From positions 62,001 through 126,000 of the forward strand of contig CAZXLT010000001.1 in NCBI GenBank assembly GCA_964641545.1: a stretch of 64,000 nt of DNA, given 5' to 3'. The notes under the pieces are model-generated. The model did not search any database and was not told the DNA's origin. It saw only the letters and a list, made by a program, of their open reading frames with translations. The stretch is from CAZXLT01 sp964641545 (GTDB lineage: Bacteria > Patescibacteriota > Saccharimonadia > Saccharimonadales > AWTP1-31). Below, piece after piece: positions 31,756 through 41,048 of the stretch. The position numbers were made by a program, and so were the translations under genes. The stretch's first letter is position 1. Each line of letters begins with the position of its first letter.

Positions 31756-32847
31756 ATGAGTATTTTAAAACCTAAAGTAGAAATAACGATTGCCAACAGA
31801 ACAATATTAAAAATTATTGCCATTATTCTTGTTGCAATGCTCGGATTGCGAGCGGTAATTGCCCTAGCCCATCCAATCACTCTTATTTTGATTGCTTTTT
31901 TCCTTGCGCTTGCCCTCAATCCGGCGGTTACTTGGGTTTCAAAACGACTAAAGCATAAAAATCGAGCGTTAGCCACGGGGATTGCATTTAGCGGCGTACT
32001 TATTACCTTGGCTACCTTCTTTTCGCTCGTCATTCCTCCACTCGTAAGTCAGGTGACCGAGTTTATTAAAGACGTGCCAGCTACGGTTGAGAACGTCAAA
32101 ACACAAGATTCAGCAATTGGTAGAGCTATTCGGCGCTACGAGCTTGACAAACAAGTTGATCAATTTTCGCGTGACTTCAGTAAACGGATTGGTCCCAAGC
32201 CTGTTATTGACACTGCTAGCCGCGTAGGTGGAGTGTTTGTTTCGATTCTAGCAGTTCTTGCAATGACATTTATGATGCTGAACGAGGGACCTCGCTGGCT
32301 TGATCGATTACTTATGCTTATCCCGGCTTCTAAGCGTGAATATAAACGAAAACTTATTGGCAAAATGTATTCCATGGTTACTGGCTACGTGACAGGACAG
32401 GTGATTATGTCGGCAATTGCTGCTTCGTTCTTGTTGATTGCTCTGGTTGTGATTTCGTCGCTCATGAACGTGTCGATTAATGCTGTTGCCTTGGCAGGTA
32501 TAGCTGCGTTCTTTGGACTGATTCCTATGATTGGTAATCCGATCACAGCGTTTATTGTGGTTAGCGCATGTCTGCTGACGTCACCAAACATGGCACTTGT
32601 AGTGCTAATTTACTTTATTGTTTATGGACAGTTAGAAAACATAACGTTACAACCCTACATTCAGTCGCGACAAAACGAGCTAACTCCACTCACAGTTTTT
32701 GTGGCCGCGCTACTTGGCATAAGTTACGCAGGTATAATCGGTGCTTTGTTTGCCATACCGGTTGCAGGCTGTCTTAAGATTTTGTTCGTCGATTGGGGAA
32801 GTGAACGCGGATACTTGGCTAACCAGAAATCCGAGACCAAAGAGTAA
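31756..32847 (+). CDS. AI-2E family transporter (PerM/YdiK type)
   Basis: 363 residues with about eight transmembrane helices. The long periplasmic/cytosolic helical segment (VTEFIKDVPATVENVK) and the C-terminal GNPITAFIVVSACLL and GISYAGIIGALFAIPVAG blocks are typical of the AI-2E exporter family. The substrate is uncertain in most members. CATAATACGGTTATG covers its start; the same 15-mer lies at the histidine kinase start (52643-52657). It overlaps the convergent cysS gene by 29 nt. Confidence 0.9.
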   Translation: MSILKPKVEITIANRTILKIIAIILVAMLGLRAVIALAHPITLILIAFFLALALNPAVTWVSKRLKHKNRALATGIAFSGVLITLATFFSLVIPPLVSQVTEFIKDVPATVENVKTQDSAIGRAIRRYELDKQVDQFSRDFSKRIGPKPVIDTASRVGGVFVSILAVLAMTFMMLNEGPRWLDRLLMLIPASKREYKRKLIGKMYSMVTGYVTGQVIMSAIAASFLLIALVVISSLMNVSINAVALAGIAAFFGLIPMIGNPITAFIVVSACLLTSPNMALVVLIYFIVYGQLENITLQPYIQSRQNELTPLTVFVAALLGISYAGIIGALFAIPVAGCLKILFVDWGSERGYLANQKSETKE

Positions 32848-34237
32848 TATCCCCAGCGTCTTTGAGTTCTATTCCTTGTTTCAGTAAGTCTTCACGGAGA
32901 CTATCCGCAAGAGTAAAATCGTTATCACACCTAGCCTGTGAACGGCGATTAATAATTTCTCGTTGAGATTTAGTTATATCTTTTGAATCTAGTAAGCGCA
33001 TTCCGAATAACCCGTCTAAGAGCTCTAGAAACTGCATAAAATCATCTATGTTCGAAATATGAATACCGCCGTGAGCGAACGTTGCGACATGGTCTATCGC
33101 TTGGCTAATTATGCTTAGTGCTTCTGGCGTGTTAAGGTCATCACGCAGTGCTTGCCTGATCTGAGTAGACAATTTTTCAAAATAATCCGTTCCTAATGAG
33201 CCAAAATCTCCCTCGCTTTGAAAACGTAAATCGGCAAATGCTTGCAGCACGATTCGTCTATTGCGTGCAGCTTCTAAGTTTTTCCAACTGAAATTACTTT
33301 CTGTTCGGTAATGACTTTGTAACATAAGCATACGGAAGTCCAAAGCCGTGAAACCCTTTTCTGCGAGATCGTCTAATGTGTAAAAATTTTTTAAACTTTT
33401 ACTCATTTTGTTGCCATCTACCTTAATAAAGTTTCGATGCAACCAATAGTTTACGAAAGGTTTACCGGTTAATGCTTCTGTCTGCGCAATTTCGTTAGTG
33501 TGATGAACTGGAATGTGATCTATCCCCCCGGTGTGAATGTCGATCTGATCTCCAAGCAGTTCACGGCTCATCACAGAACACTCTAGGTGCCAACCAGGAA
33601 ATCCGTTTCCCCAGGGGCTTTTCCACTCCATGTCTCGCTTTTCATTTGCATGGGTCAGTTTCCATAACGCAAAGTCTGTTGGATTTTTTTTGCCCGACTC
33701 GTCAACTCGTTTCCCTGCTTGCAGGCCTGCTATATCGAGACGCGCAAGCTTTCCGTAATCTTTTAATTTTGATGTATCAAAATAAATTCCTTCATTTTGA
33801 ATAGCGTACGTAAAGCCCTTTTCTTCCAGCGTGCGCACAAAGTCTATTTGCTGAGGTATATAATCGGTCGCTCGAGGTTGATGCGTGGGTTTGATTATAT
33901 TGAGGTCTTCCGTGCCAAGTTCTGCCCGTTTTATATAATGGAGTGCGATATCCCAGGCGGTTTTCCGTTGTTCTTTGGCAGCTTTCGCAAGTTTGTCTTC
34001 GCCCTCGTCTTCGTCACTTACCAAATGTCCAACATCTGTATAATTTTGCACGTGGTTGACAGTATACCCGGCATCACGCAGTACGCGCACCAAAATATCC
34101 CAAGCTATGTAGCTACTCCAGTTGCCAATGTGCGGCTCATCATATACGGTCAGACCACATGCGTAAAGCGAGACAGTCCCCGGCTTACGAGGCTTGAACT
34201 CACGCACTGATCGAGTCATTGTGTCATACAGCTTCAT
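32819..34237 (-). CDS. cysS: cysteinyl-tRNA synthetase
   Basis: Charges tRNA-Cys, class I synthetase, 472 residues, full length. The start has YACGLTVYDEPHIGN with zinc ligand Cys27 and the HIGH-type HIGN. HLECSVMSRELLG and GGIDHIPVHHTNE supply the other zinc ligands, and KMSKS is in the GNKMSKSLKNF segment. Coupled to the upstream DHH gene by a 4-nt overlap. Confidence 0.97.
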   Translation of the reverse strand: MKLYDTMTRSVREFKPRKPGTVSLYACGLTVYDEPHIGNWSSYIAWDILVRVLRDAGYTVNHVQNYTDVGHLVSDEDEGEDKLAKAAKEQRKTAWDIALHYIKRAELGTEDLNIIKPTHQPRATDYIPQQIDFVRTLEEKGFTYAIQNEGIYFDTSKLKDYGKLARLDIAGLQAGKRVDESGKKNPTDFALWKLTHANEKRDMEWKSPWGNGFPGWHLECSVMSRELLGDQIDIHTGGIDHIPVHHTNEIAQTEALTGKPFVNYWLHRNFIKVDGNKMSKSLKNFYTLDDLAEKGFTALDFRMLMLQSHYRTESNFSWKNLEAARNRRIVLQAFADLRFQSEGDFGSLGTDYFEKLSTQIRQALRDDLNTPEALSIISQAIDHVATFAHGGIHISNIDDFMQFLELLDGLFGMRLLDSKDITKSQREIINRRSQARCDNDFTLADSLREDLLKQGIELKDAGDITLWSRISG

Positions 34238-35244
34238 TGTTTTGATTCTGCTTCCAACAGCTTTGCTGCTTCTGCAATTAGTTCTTTTTGTAGCTCATCA
34301 AGCTTCCATCCGAAAACTTTGAATCCAGCCGCGCCTGGATGACCACCTCCACCAAATTTTGCGGCTAAATCACCCGCAATGGTAGAGCCAAAATTACAGC
34401 GAAGTTTGCCTGTTATCTTTCCGTCCGGATAACTTTTAATTGCAACACTAATTTTTACTCCTTCAGCAAACCGTAACTCTTCGAGCGCTAGTACGCCAGG
34501 ATTATAGAGCGGACTGTAGGTTTCAATTTCTTTCCATGGGATTGAAACAATTGCTAACTGATTGTCGATAAAATACTCTATTCGCTCCAGAAGCTTTGCT
34601 TTATATGCAATAATTTCAAGCGGCTTGCTCATAGCAGCTCGACGTCGATCGTCAAGCTCTGCAAGGTTAACGCCGCTCTCAACAAGCTTGGCCAATGTAA
34701 ACACACTTTTTGCTGTAACATTTTCGGTGGTTAATCCTAAAGAATCCGCCAAAATTGAGCATGCTAACAAATCGCATGCAGAGCGAGTAAGCTTCCATTT
34801 GTTTTCGGTTGCAACTTCAAAAAGTAGCTCTCCTGTTGAGACGGCGTTTTGATCTATGGCTGGCTCGTACTCAAAAGGTAAATCAACTGTGCTACTGTGG
34901 TGATCGAATACAATGCAGGGGCGTGATTTTAATGCACCTAGTTGGTTATTTTGCACTAGTTTCTCAAGAAGCGTGATGGTAGAGCAGTCTACAATAATAG
35001 ACACATCGAAGTTGTTGGGTAGTTCGTTGGAAACACGATCATATCCAGGTATATAAGCGAGGTACTTTGGTATGTCGACACCGCAGTATAGGCTCGTTGT
35101 CTTTCCTAGCTCACCGAGTATTTCCTCTAGCGCCAAGGCGCTGGCCAAGCTGTCCGCATCCGGGTTATCTGCTTGGATGATCAAGACATGTTTAGCGGTG
35201 TTTAATGCCTCTGCGGCAGTTTTGGTAAGCAATGTTTTCGTCAT
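34234..35244 (-). CDS. DHH/DHHA1 phosphoesterase, NrnA-like
   Basis: 336 residues. DHH motifs are present: IQADNPDADSLASALAL (first Asp pair), IIVDCST, VFDHHSSTVD (the DHH triplet), and the C-terminal DHHA1 signature FGGGGHPGAAGFKV. The family degrades nano-RNA, pAp or cyclic dinucleotides with manganese. Its size fits NrnA-type enzymes better than RecJ. No membrane or PAS part, so it is not GdpP. Operon with cysS; a TATACT lies 9 nt before the ATG. Confidence 0.9.
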   Translation of the reverse strand: MTKTLLTKTAAEALNTAKHVLIIQADNPDADSLASALALEEILGELGKTTSLYCGVDIPKYLAYIPGYDRVSNELPNNFDVSIIVDCSTITLLEKLVQNNQLGALKSRPCIVFDHHSSTVDLPFEYEPAIDQNAVSTGELLFEVATENKWKLTRSACDLLACSILADSLGLTTENVTAKSVFTLAKLVESGVNLAELDDRRRAAMSKPLEIIAYKAKLLERIEYFIDNQLAIVSIPWKEIETYSPLYNPGVLALEELRFAEGVKISVAIKSYPDGKITGKLRCNFGSTIAGDLAAKFGGGGHPGAAGFKVFGWKLDELQKELIAEAAKLLEAESKQ

Positions 35245-35279
35245 ATATTCCCTAGTATACGGGCTATGTACGCTTACGG

Positions 35280-35888
35280 CTAGTTGACGGCCTGTCGACC
35301 TTCTAGCGCGCGCGTCAATGTGATTTGATCTGCATACTCAAGATCAACACCTATTGGTAGTCCTTGTGCTAGTCGGGTTACCTTAATATCGTGTCCAGCA
35401 AGTTGTTGGTTAATGTAAAGTGCTGTTGACTCACCTTCAACGCTCGCGTTGGTTGCCATTATTATTTCAACGACCTTGTCGTCTTCAACCCGCTGGAGTA
35501 GTTCTTTAACATGTAGTTGGTCTGGTGTTATTCCGTCGATCGGCGAAATAAGTCCCCCCAAAACGTGGTAGGTTCCTGTATATTGACCGGTTTTTTCTAG
35601 TGCAACCACATCATAGGGTTCCGCTACAATTGCCACAATTGTTCTGTCTCGTGATGGATCGCTGTATAAATGGGATACCTTTTCGCCCTTTTGTATGAGT
35701 GCAAATGTTTTGGGACAGTAGTCTACATTTTTATGAACAGTGCTTATGGCACTCGCTAATTTTCCGGCCACAGCTGCGTCATTGCGCAGTAGATAGTATG
35801 CAAAACGCTCTGCGGTACGTGGTCCAACCCCCGGTAGCGAACCAAGCGCACTAATCAAGTCCTCAAGTGCAGCTGGCAGAATATGCAT
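35280..35888 (-). CDS. recR: recombination protein RecR lacking its zinc finger
   Basis: 202 residues. The helix-hairpin-helix (LGSLPGVGPRTAERFAYYLL, about 16-35) and the Toprim domain (IVAEPYDVVALEKTGQYTGTYHVLGG, ASVEGESTALYI) are clear. RecR with RecO/RecF loads RecA at gaps. The normal Cys4 zinc finger between them is degenerate: the segment is DYCPKTFALIQKGEKVSHLY, one Cys where four are usual, ending in the conserved SDPSRD. The fold must be kept without zinc. Lies 10 nt after ybaB, its usual partner. Confidence 0.95.
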   Translation of the reverse strand: MHILPAALEDLISALGSLPGVGPRTAERFAYYLLRNDAAVAGKLASAISTVHKNVDYCPKTFALIQKGEKVSHLYSDPSRDRTIVAIVAEPYDVVALEKTGQYTGTYHVLGGLISPIDGITPDQLHVKELLQRVEDDKVVEIIMATNASVEGESTALYINQQLAGHDIKVTRLAQGLPIGVDLEYADQITLTRALEGRQAVN

Positions 35889-35898
35889 TACGTGTAGC

Positions 35899-36192
35899 CT
35901 ATAAACCGAGATCGCCTAGTGCGCCCATCATTGGTTGCATCTTTTCAGCTGCCAACTTCTGGCTCTGCGCGATTGCGTCCTTTACGGCATCTTCAACCCA
36001 TCGCTCAAGCTCCCGAATGTCATCTAGATCTACGCTTTCTGGATCAATATGAATTTTCTTAATCTTTTGTTCGCCTGTAATTTCAACGCGCACAGCACCA
36101 TCACCCTGTTCTACAGTGATAACTTGTTTTTGCAGTTCTTTTTGTAACTTTTTAACTTTTAATAGCATCTTAGCCTGATCAAAACGACTCAT
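35899..36192 (-). CDS. YbaB/EbfC nucleoid-associated protein
   Basis: 97 residues. A helix-strand fold typical of the family: MLLKVKKLQKELQKQVI, then GAVRVEITGEQKIKKIHIDPE, and a long C-terminal helix. It binds DNA as a dimer and is classically found before recR, as here. A strong AAGGAGG precedes the ATG. Confidence 0.93.
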   Translation of the reverse strand: MSRFDQAKMLLKVKKLQKELQKQVITVEQGDGAVRVEITGEQKIKKIHIDPESVDLDDIRELERWVEDAVKDAIAQSQKLAAEKMQPMMGALGDLGL

Positions 36193-36225
36193 ACATCCTC
36201 CTTTGGATAGACTTAGTATAGCATT

Positions 36226-37407
36226 TTACAGTGGTTGGTTGTAGACACTGCGCGTAGCGGGTGTTTGAGGCCACGCTATGAAATAGTGCTGTAAATTGTA
36301 CCAGCTAACGGTTATAAAGCTGACACCTAGCAGAACATATAAAAGTCCACGAGCAAACGGATTAATTGGAAACACGCTAAACCACTGGCTTAGCATAAAT
36401 GCCAGACCAGAAGCGACCAGTATGTAACAAATTGGTAGCAGCACTGGCAGTAGCAATACTTTCATACCAACTAATACCCATAGCAGTAAGCCGACTGCCA
36501 TCACAGATTTACTTCGATCGAGTCGCCAGTTAATCGCAAAATGGTACACACCTAAAATAGCGAAAATGCTACTGAAGAAGTCAAGCAGCGGCAATCGTCC
36601 AAGCCAAAGTGCTGGGTTAAATGGAGCCCTCCAAAAAAGGTATCCTAGACTTTGCAGCATCGTAAGTGGAGTGCGAACAATATCGCTCAACACAGACGAT
36701 CTTGAGATGCCCATCCATTCAAAGAATATCGTCTGATTCTGAAAAACATTGAAGGCTAATGGTGCAATTAGCACTATGAATATCGCAAAACCTCCAAACG
36801 CAAATAAACGAGATGTTCTAAAGAATTGACCCAACGTCTTGTAGCGGAATGCTGCACTAGCTAGTATTAACCAGACAAAACCCGGAATGTATAAGAGCAA
36901 GCCAGCGGCAAGTCCACTTAACAGAGGAGCGAAACGGTTGTGAGGATGATTTTTGAGCCAAATACCGAAGGCTAAAAAGCCGACAATCGAGGTTTGTAAC
37001 ACAAAAGTGTCGCCGAGCCGAGCGATATGTAGCATCCAGGCTGATGATACGAACAGCCAACTCGTTATTATGGCGACTCTTTGACTAAACCAGTGTTTGA
37101 TAACATAAAAAAACAGCCAGATTGCTATAAATGAACAAGCTGCGCTCGTTAACCGAGCAGCCAAAACAGGTTGCTCCACCAACTTATTTGTAGCCAGTTG
37201 AAATAATCTGTAGGGAGCAAACAGCATGTTGGTTCTAATAATTTCTAAAGAGTTCAGCCGAAATGTTGCTTCCTCGACCGAAGCGCCAGGCAGCAAGATG
37301 CGCAAACGAAACAGCAATAGCCCTGCAATAACAACGCACGCAGAAAAGTAACCCAGTAGTGGCTGCCACATATCAAACAGGCGAAGTCGAAGATCTTTGG
37401 TCCTCAT
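36226..37407 (-). CDS. polytopic membrane protein, GT39/PMT-like
   Basis: 393 residues with about ten transmembrane helices. Between the first two helices is a loop with GASVEEATFRLNSLEIIRTN. The Arg/Asp-containing first extracytoplasmic loop and helix pattern (HIARLGDTFVLQTS) resemble dolichyl-phosphate-mannose-type membrane glycosyltransferases, but no decisive DE motif is seen. I call it a membrane glycosyltransferase-like protein with caution. It separates ybaB from dnaB. Confidence 0.6.
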   Translation of the reverse strand: MRTKDLRLRLFDMWQPLLGYFSACVVIAGLLLFRLRILLPGASVEEATFRLNSLEIIRTNMLFAPYRLFQLATNKLVEQPVLAARLTSAACSFIAIWLFFYVIKHWFSQRVAIITSWLFVSSAWMLHIARLGDTFVLQTSIVGFLAFGIWLKNHPHNRFAPLLSGLAAGLLLYIPGFVWLILASAAFRYKTLGQFFRTSRLFAFGGFAIFIVLIAPLAFNVFQNQTIFFEWMGISRSSVLSDIVRTPLTMLQSLGYLFWRAPFNPALWLGRLPLLDFFSSIFAILGVYHFAINWRLDRSKSVMAVGLLLWVLVGMKVLLLPVLLPICYILVASGLAFMLSQWFSVFPINPFARGLLYVLLGVSFITVSWYNLQHYFIAWPQTPATRSVYNQPL

Positions 37408-37443
37408 AATGCTTATGGATACCAGTATATCACTGTCGCTGGT

Positions 37444-38796
37444 TTAGCTAAATGGGGTGCTATGCTTTGTGTCCACGCTGCGGAACCGTTGTTTCTCGCG
37501 ATCAAAGTATAGCTCTACTGCACCGGTTGGTCCGTTACGGTGCTTCTTTATAAAGATATCGGTCATATTTTTTCGCTCTGACTCGGGGTTGTAGTAGTCT
37601 TCTCGGTAAATGAATGCAACAACGTCAGCATCTTGCTCGATCGAACCGGACTCTCGAAGGTCTTGCAACTGTGGAATCTGTGGACTTCGGCTTTCGACTG
37701 AGCGGCTCAACTGACTAAGTGCGATCAATGGAACATTGAGCTCACGAGCAATTCCCTTAAGCCCACGTGAAATCTCGGATATTTCTTGTACACGATTTCC
37801 GTCACCTCCAAATCGACTTCCTCCGCTCATGAGTTGCAAGTAATCAACAATAATCAGTCCGAGTGGACGAAGGTGGGCTTCGCGGCGAGCTTTGGTTCGG
37901 AGATCGCTGACAGTTATACCGGGGGTATCATCAATAAAAATAGGAGCTTCACTTAATGAGCCCATGGCTTGCCCTATTTTTTCAAAATCGGCATCGGTCA
38001 AGTTGCCTGTTCTCAGAGCCCAGGCATCGACGCCAGACTCCATTGCGAGCATGCGGTCTACCAGCTGCTCCTTGCTCATTTCCAAGCTAAATACAAGAAC
38101 TGGCTCTTGGGCTTGCAAAGCAATATTATGAGCTAGATTTAGTGCCAGTGCAGTTTTACCCATCGAAGGACGAGCAGCCAGAATCACCAGGTCAGACTTT
38201 TGAAAGCCGGCCAGTATGTTGTCCAGATCTTTAAAGCCAGTTGGAACACCTCGTATTTTTCCTTTGTCTTTGTGGAGCTCATCTAGTCGATCAAAACTTT
38301 CACCTAAAATCGTTTCAAGACTGGTAATGTCTTGTTTAACGTGACGCTGGCTAACTTCAAATAATGTCGACTCCGCCTGCTCGATCAGTTCTTGCAGTGC
38401 TTTATCTTCTTTATAGCCTAGTTCTACAATTTCTTGAGACGCCTTGATGAGCCGTCTTCGTAAAGCCTTTTGGGCCACTATTTCTGCATATTGCTCCACG
38501 TGGGCTGCTGTTGGGACAAAGTTGGTTAACTGTGTCAGATATGCAGCACCTCCAATAAATTCGATAAAACCAGAGCTCTTTAGCTGATCCGATAGCGTGA
38601 GCACGTCAATTGGCTGGTGCTTCTCATACAATTGGCTGATTGCCTCGAAAATGCGAGCATGTTTTGGGTCGTAGAAATCAATCGCCGCTACAATATCGGC
38701 AACTTTAACGATTGCGTCACTGTCTATGAGCAATGAGCCCAGTAAACTGGCTTCGGCGTCTGTATTTTGTGGTGGTATAACCGCGTTTTGGTCCAC
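37444..38796 (-). CDS. dnaB: replicative DNA helicase DnaB
   Basis: Unwinds DNA at the fork as a hexamer, 450 residues. N-terminal domain from NTDAEASLLGSLLID (about 11-25). The C-terminal RecA-like domain has Walker A RPSMGKTALALNLA, VLVFSLEMSKEQLVDRM and LIIVDYLQLMSG (Walker B). The DNA-binding loop region QISEI-type QEISEISRGLK and QLSRSVESR are conserved. 17 nt after dnaX, so clamp loader and helicase are co-transcribed. Confidence 0.97.
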   Translation of the reverse strand: MDQNAVIPPQNTDAEASLLGSLLIDSDAIVKVADIVAAIDFYDPKHARIFEAISQLYEKHQPIDVLTLSDQLKSSGFIEFIGGAAYLTQLTNFVPTAAHVEQYAEIVAQKALRRRLIKASQEIVELGYKEDKALQELIEQAESTLFEVSQRHVKQDITSLETILGESFDRLDELHKDKGKIRGVPTGFKDLDNILAGFQKSDLVILAARPSMGKTALALNLAHNIALQAQEPVLVFSLEMSKEQLVDRMLAMESGVDAWALRTGNLTDADFEKIGQAMGSLSEAPIFIDDTPGITVSDLRTKARREAHLRPLGLIIVDYLQLMSGGSRFGGDGNRVQEISEISRGLKGIARELNVPLIALSQLSRSVESRSPQIPQLQDLRESGSIEQDADVVAFIYREDYYNPESERKNMTDIFIKKHRNGPTGAVELYFDREKQRFRSVDTKHSTPFS

Positions 38797-38813
38797 TATT
38801 CCCTCTTTCTATC

Positions 38814-40277
38814 TCAGGATTCTAACACTTCTGCTCCACCAAAAATATTGCTTACGGTATCTAATAATTCATTCTTTGGTTTTGGCTCCTGGGGCTTTTT
38901 TTGTACAGTTTTTTTTGAAAGAGCGCAGTCCACTTCAACTGTCTCGCCAAACAGATCCTGGATTATTCCAGTAATAATTGTTCGTTTGCTGGCGTCACTG
39001 AGTTGCTTTTGGTGAAACGCAAATCTGAAGGTTAGTGTGAGGCGTGGACTTTCAAAACTTGGCTCCGCCATCCTTAGAATTCCATACAAGGTATTGTGTT
39101 TTTTCTTAATGGTGGCTAGCACGGCTGGCCAATCACTAATGTTAAAACCTTCTCCTGTTTTTGTGCTCTTTTTCTCTGCAGTTGGGTCGTTGGGTATTTT
39201 CGAAGGTTCGTTTTGCTGCTGCTTAATCGGCGGTTGCTGCACCTCTTCCGGTGTAGCGTTTGTGAGGTCTACAGATTCTTTAACTTGTGCTGTGCGCTGT
39301 TTGGGTGCTGCCGGTTGCAGGCTGGGAGTGCTTTTGCTGCTGAGCAGCTCTTCTAGCAGCACTACTTCTAGCAGTGATGCTGCATACGGAGATGCCTGGA
39401 CTTCGAGCAGTTTTTTGAGGAGGTCAACATTGCTATGTGTTCCTTCAATGATCTGGTGTCGCAAACGTTGAGCAAGCTGCTCTGCAATTTGTGCTGGAGC
39501 CACACCGCTCGTGCGCAGTTCTTGTAAATGATGAATGAGCGACGCTGCTGTACCGGTGTTTATTTCTGCAAGCATTTCATCAATCTGACTTGATGGTACT
39601 AAACCGAGCACCTCACGAACTGTGTCTGCCTGAACGCTCGTGGCACTATTGCGAATCTGATCTAGCAGGCCAATGCTATCGCGAAAACTTCCTTTTCCTC
39701 GTGCTGCTAGTAGCTCAAGTGCTTCGTCATCAACATCTATGTTTTCTTTTTTGGCAATTTCGGCGAGATGGTCTTTTAAGACAGGTTCTTCAATGGGCTT
39801 AAACACAAAATGTTGCGTTCGGCTGACAATTGTCTCGGGTAGCTTATGCGCCTCGGTAGTGGCAAGCACAAAAACCACATGTGCTGGCGGTTCTTCCAAA
39901 GTTTTTAAGAGCGCATTAAATGCTTCGCGTGTTAGCATGTGCACTTCGTCGATAATGTAAACTTTGTATTTGGTTTTGGTTGGTAAAATGTTAACTTTGT
40001 CTCGTAAGTCACGTACTTCGTCTATTCGTCGGTTGCTAGCTGCGTCAATTTCGATAATATCGAGCTGGGGATCTTCACTGTAAGGAATATCGTTAATTGC
40101 AAAGGCTAAAATTCGGGCAACACTGGTTTTGCCGACCCCACGAGGCCCAGTCAGTAAGTAAGCGTGGCTGATTTTCCCCGATTTCAGGGCGTTCTTAAGC
40201 GTCTTGGTGATATGCTGTTGCCCAACAATTTCATCCAAAGACTTTGAACGATACTTTCTATATAACGCCTGCCCCAT
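38814..40277 (-). CDS. dnaX: DNA polymerase III subunit gamma/tau lacking the zinc module
   Basis: Clamp-loader ATPase, 487 residues. Starts YRKYRSKSLDEIVGQ; Walker A GPRGVGKTS, Walker B IIDEVHML, sensor LATTEAHKLPETI-type and the SRTQHF arginine finger. The Cys4 zinc module normally between Walker A and EIDAASN is missing: only about 20 residues (AFAINDIPYSEDPQLDII) join them and no Cys remain. A Pro/Gln-rich linker (about 330-390) leads to a tau-like C-terminal domain. No frameshift signal was noticed. Confidence 0.95.
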   Translation of the reverse strand: MGQALYRKYRSKSLDEIVGQQHITKTLKNALKSGKISHAYLLTGPRGVGKTSVARILAFAINDIPYSEDPQLDIIEIDAASNRRIDEVRDLRDKVNILPTKTKYKVYIIDEVHMLTREAFNALLKTLEEPPAHVVFVLATTEAHKLPETIVSRTQHFVFKPIEEPVLKDHLAEIAKKENIDVDDEALELLAARGKGSFRDSIGLLDQIRNSATSVQADTVREVLGLVPSSQIDEMLAEINTGTAASLIHHLQELRTSGVAPAQIAEQLAQRLRHQIIEGTHSNVDLLKKLLEVQASPYAASLLEVVLLEELLSSKSTPSLQPAAPKQRTAQVKESVDLTNATPEEVQQPPIKQQQNEPSKIPNDPTAEKKSTKTGEGFNISDWPAVLATIKKKHNTLYGILRMAEPSFESPRLTLTFRFAFHQKQLSDASKRTIITGIIQDLFGETVEVDCALSKKTVQKKPQEPKPKNELLDTVSNIFGGAEVLES

Positions 40278-40322
40278 GGACTATGTATTATATGCCAAAG
40301 TTGCAAGATGCGCTGTTGTTGA

Positions 40323-41033
40323 TTATGCAGAAGGATTACCAGTGGTTGCATGATCCCAACTGGGCCCGGCCAACTGGAAGCCTTGCTGAACATATGCAGC
40401 TGTTGCTGGCGCTTTGTAGGCAGACCCACCAATTGTTCCAAGCCAACCAATTGCTTCAAGCCGTGCACCGACTGTCTCCGGTACCCTGTCGCCAAGTGCT
40501 GATTCTAGTACGAACGCAGTAATGCCGGTCCACTGCGCAAACGTGCCCACTTTTCCTTCGCCCTCAGGGTTAATGACAACGTTATTCATCTTTCCGGATA
40601 CGGCAGCTGCTGTTTCTACCATCTTTTGTCCGACCATCAACGCAGCTGTTGCGGGTGGTAGTACATCTGCTTTTGCGAGAATCAAACTGGAAAGTACAAT
40701 CTGAACACCATCGAGTGTTGGATCAAGGTCTCGTCCAAACCTGCCTTTGACTTCATGTTTAGCGGCGTAATTGCCGTCGGCAAGGTCGCAAAGTCTGCCG
40801 CCAACAATTTCAAAGAAGCCCTTTAACTTGTGACCTTGCGTAACATCATGAACGCCTTTTACCACAAGATAGGTGCCGAATAAGCTGATCGCATTAGCAA
40901 CGGTGGCGATACCTTTGGTTCGCTTGGCGATTCGTTGTTCCGTGCTTAAATCCTGATCAGGAACATCGTCCCAATCGTTCTTATTGTCTTGAATTCGATG
41001 GAGCTGTTCTTCGCTTCGTCTAAAGATAGGCAT
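40323..41033 (-). CDS. CDP-alcohol phosphatidyltransferase-like protein
   Basis: 236 residues. The family motif D-x2-D-G-x2-A-R-x8-G-x3-D-x3-D is recognisable at 83-108: CDLADGNYAAK with Asp83 and Asp86, then GRDLDPTLD with Asp104 and Asp108. The Arg of the motif is Ala91. The substitution leaves activity uncertain, although all four metal-binding Asp are kept. Hydrophobic helices flank the motif (about 42-60, 110-130). It could make or modify a phospholipid head group or be a degenerate homologue. Lies between dnaX and the 41049 gene. Confidence 0.65.
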   Translation of the reverse strand: MPIFRRSEEQLHRIQDNKNDWDDVPDQDLSTEQRIAKRTKGIATVANAISLFGTYLVVKGVHDVTQGHKLKGFFEIVGGRLCDLADGNYAAKHEVKGRFGRDLDPTLDGVQIVLSSLILAKADVLPPATAALMVGQKMVETAAAVSGKMNNVVINPEGEGKVGTFAQWTGITAFVLESALGDRVPETVGARLEAIGWLGTIGGSAYKAPATAAYVQQGFQLAGPSWDHATTGNPSA

Positions 41034-41048
41034 GAGCTCGCCGGATAG

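Noticed and set aside
38726..39015. Frameshift signal in dnaX for a gamma form
   Set aside because: No A-AAA-AAG slippery site with a stem was noticed near the right place.
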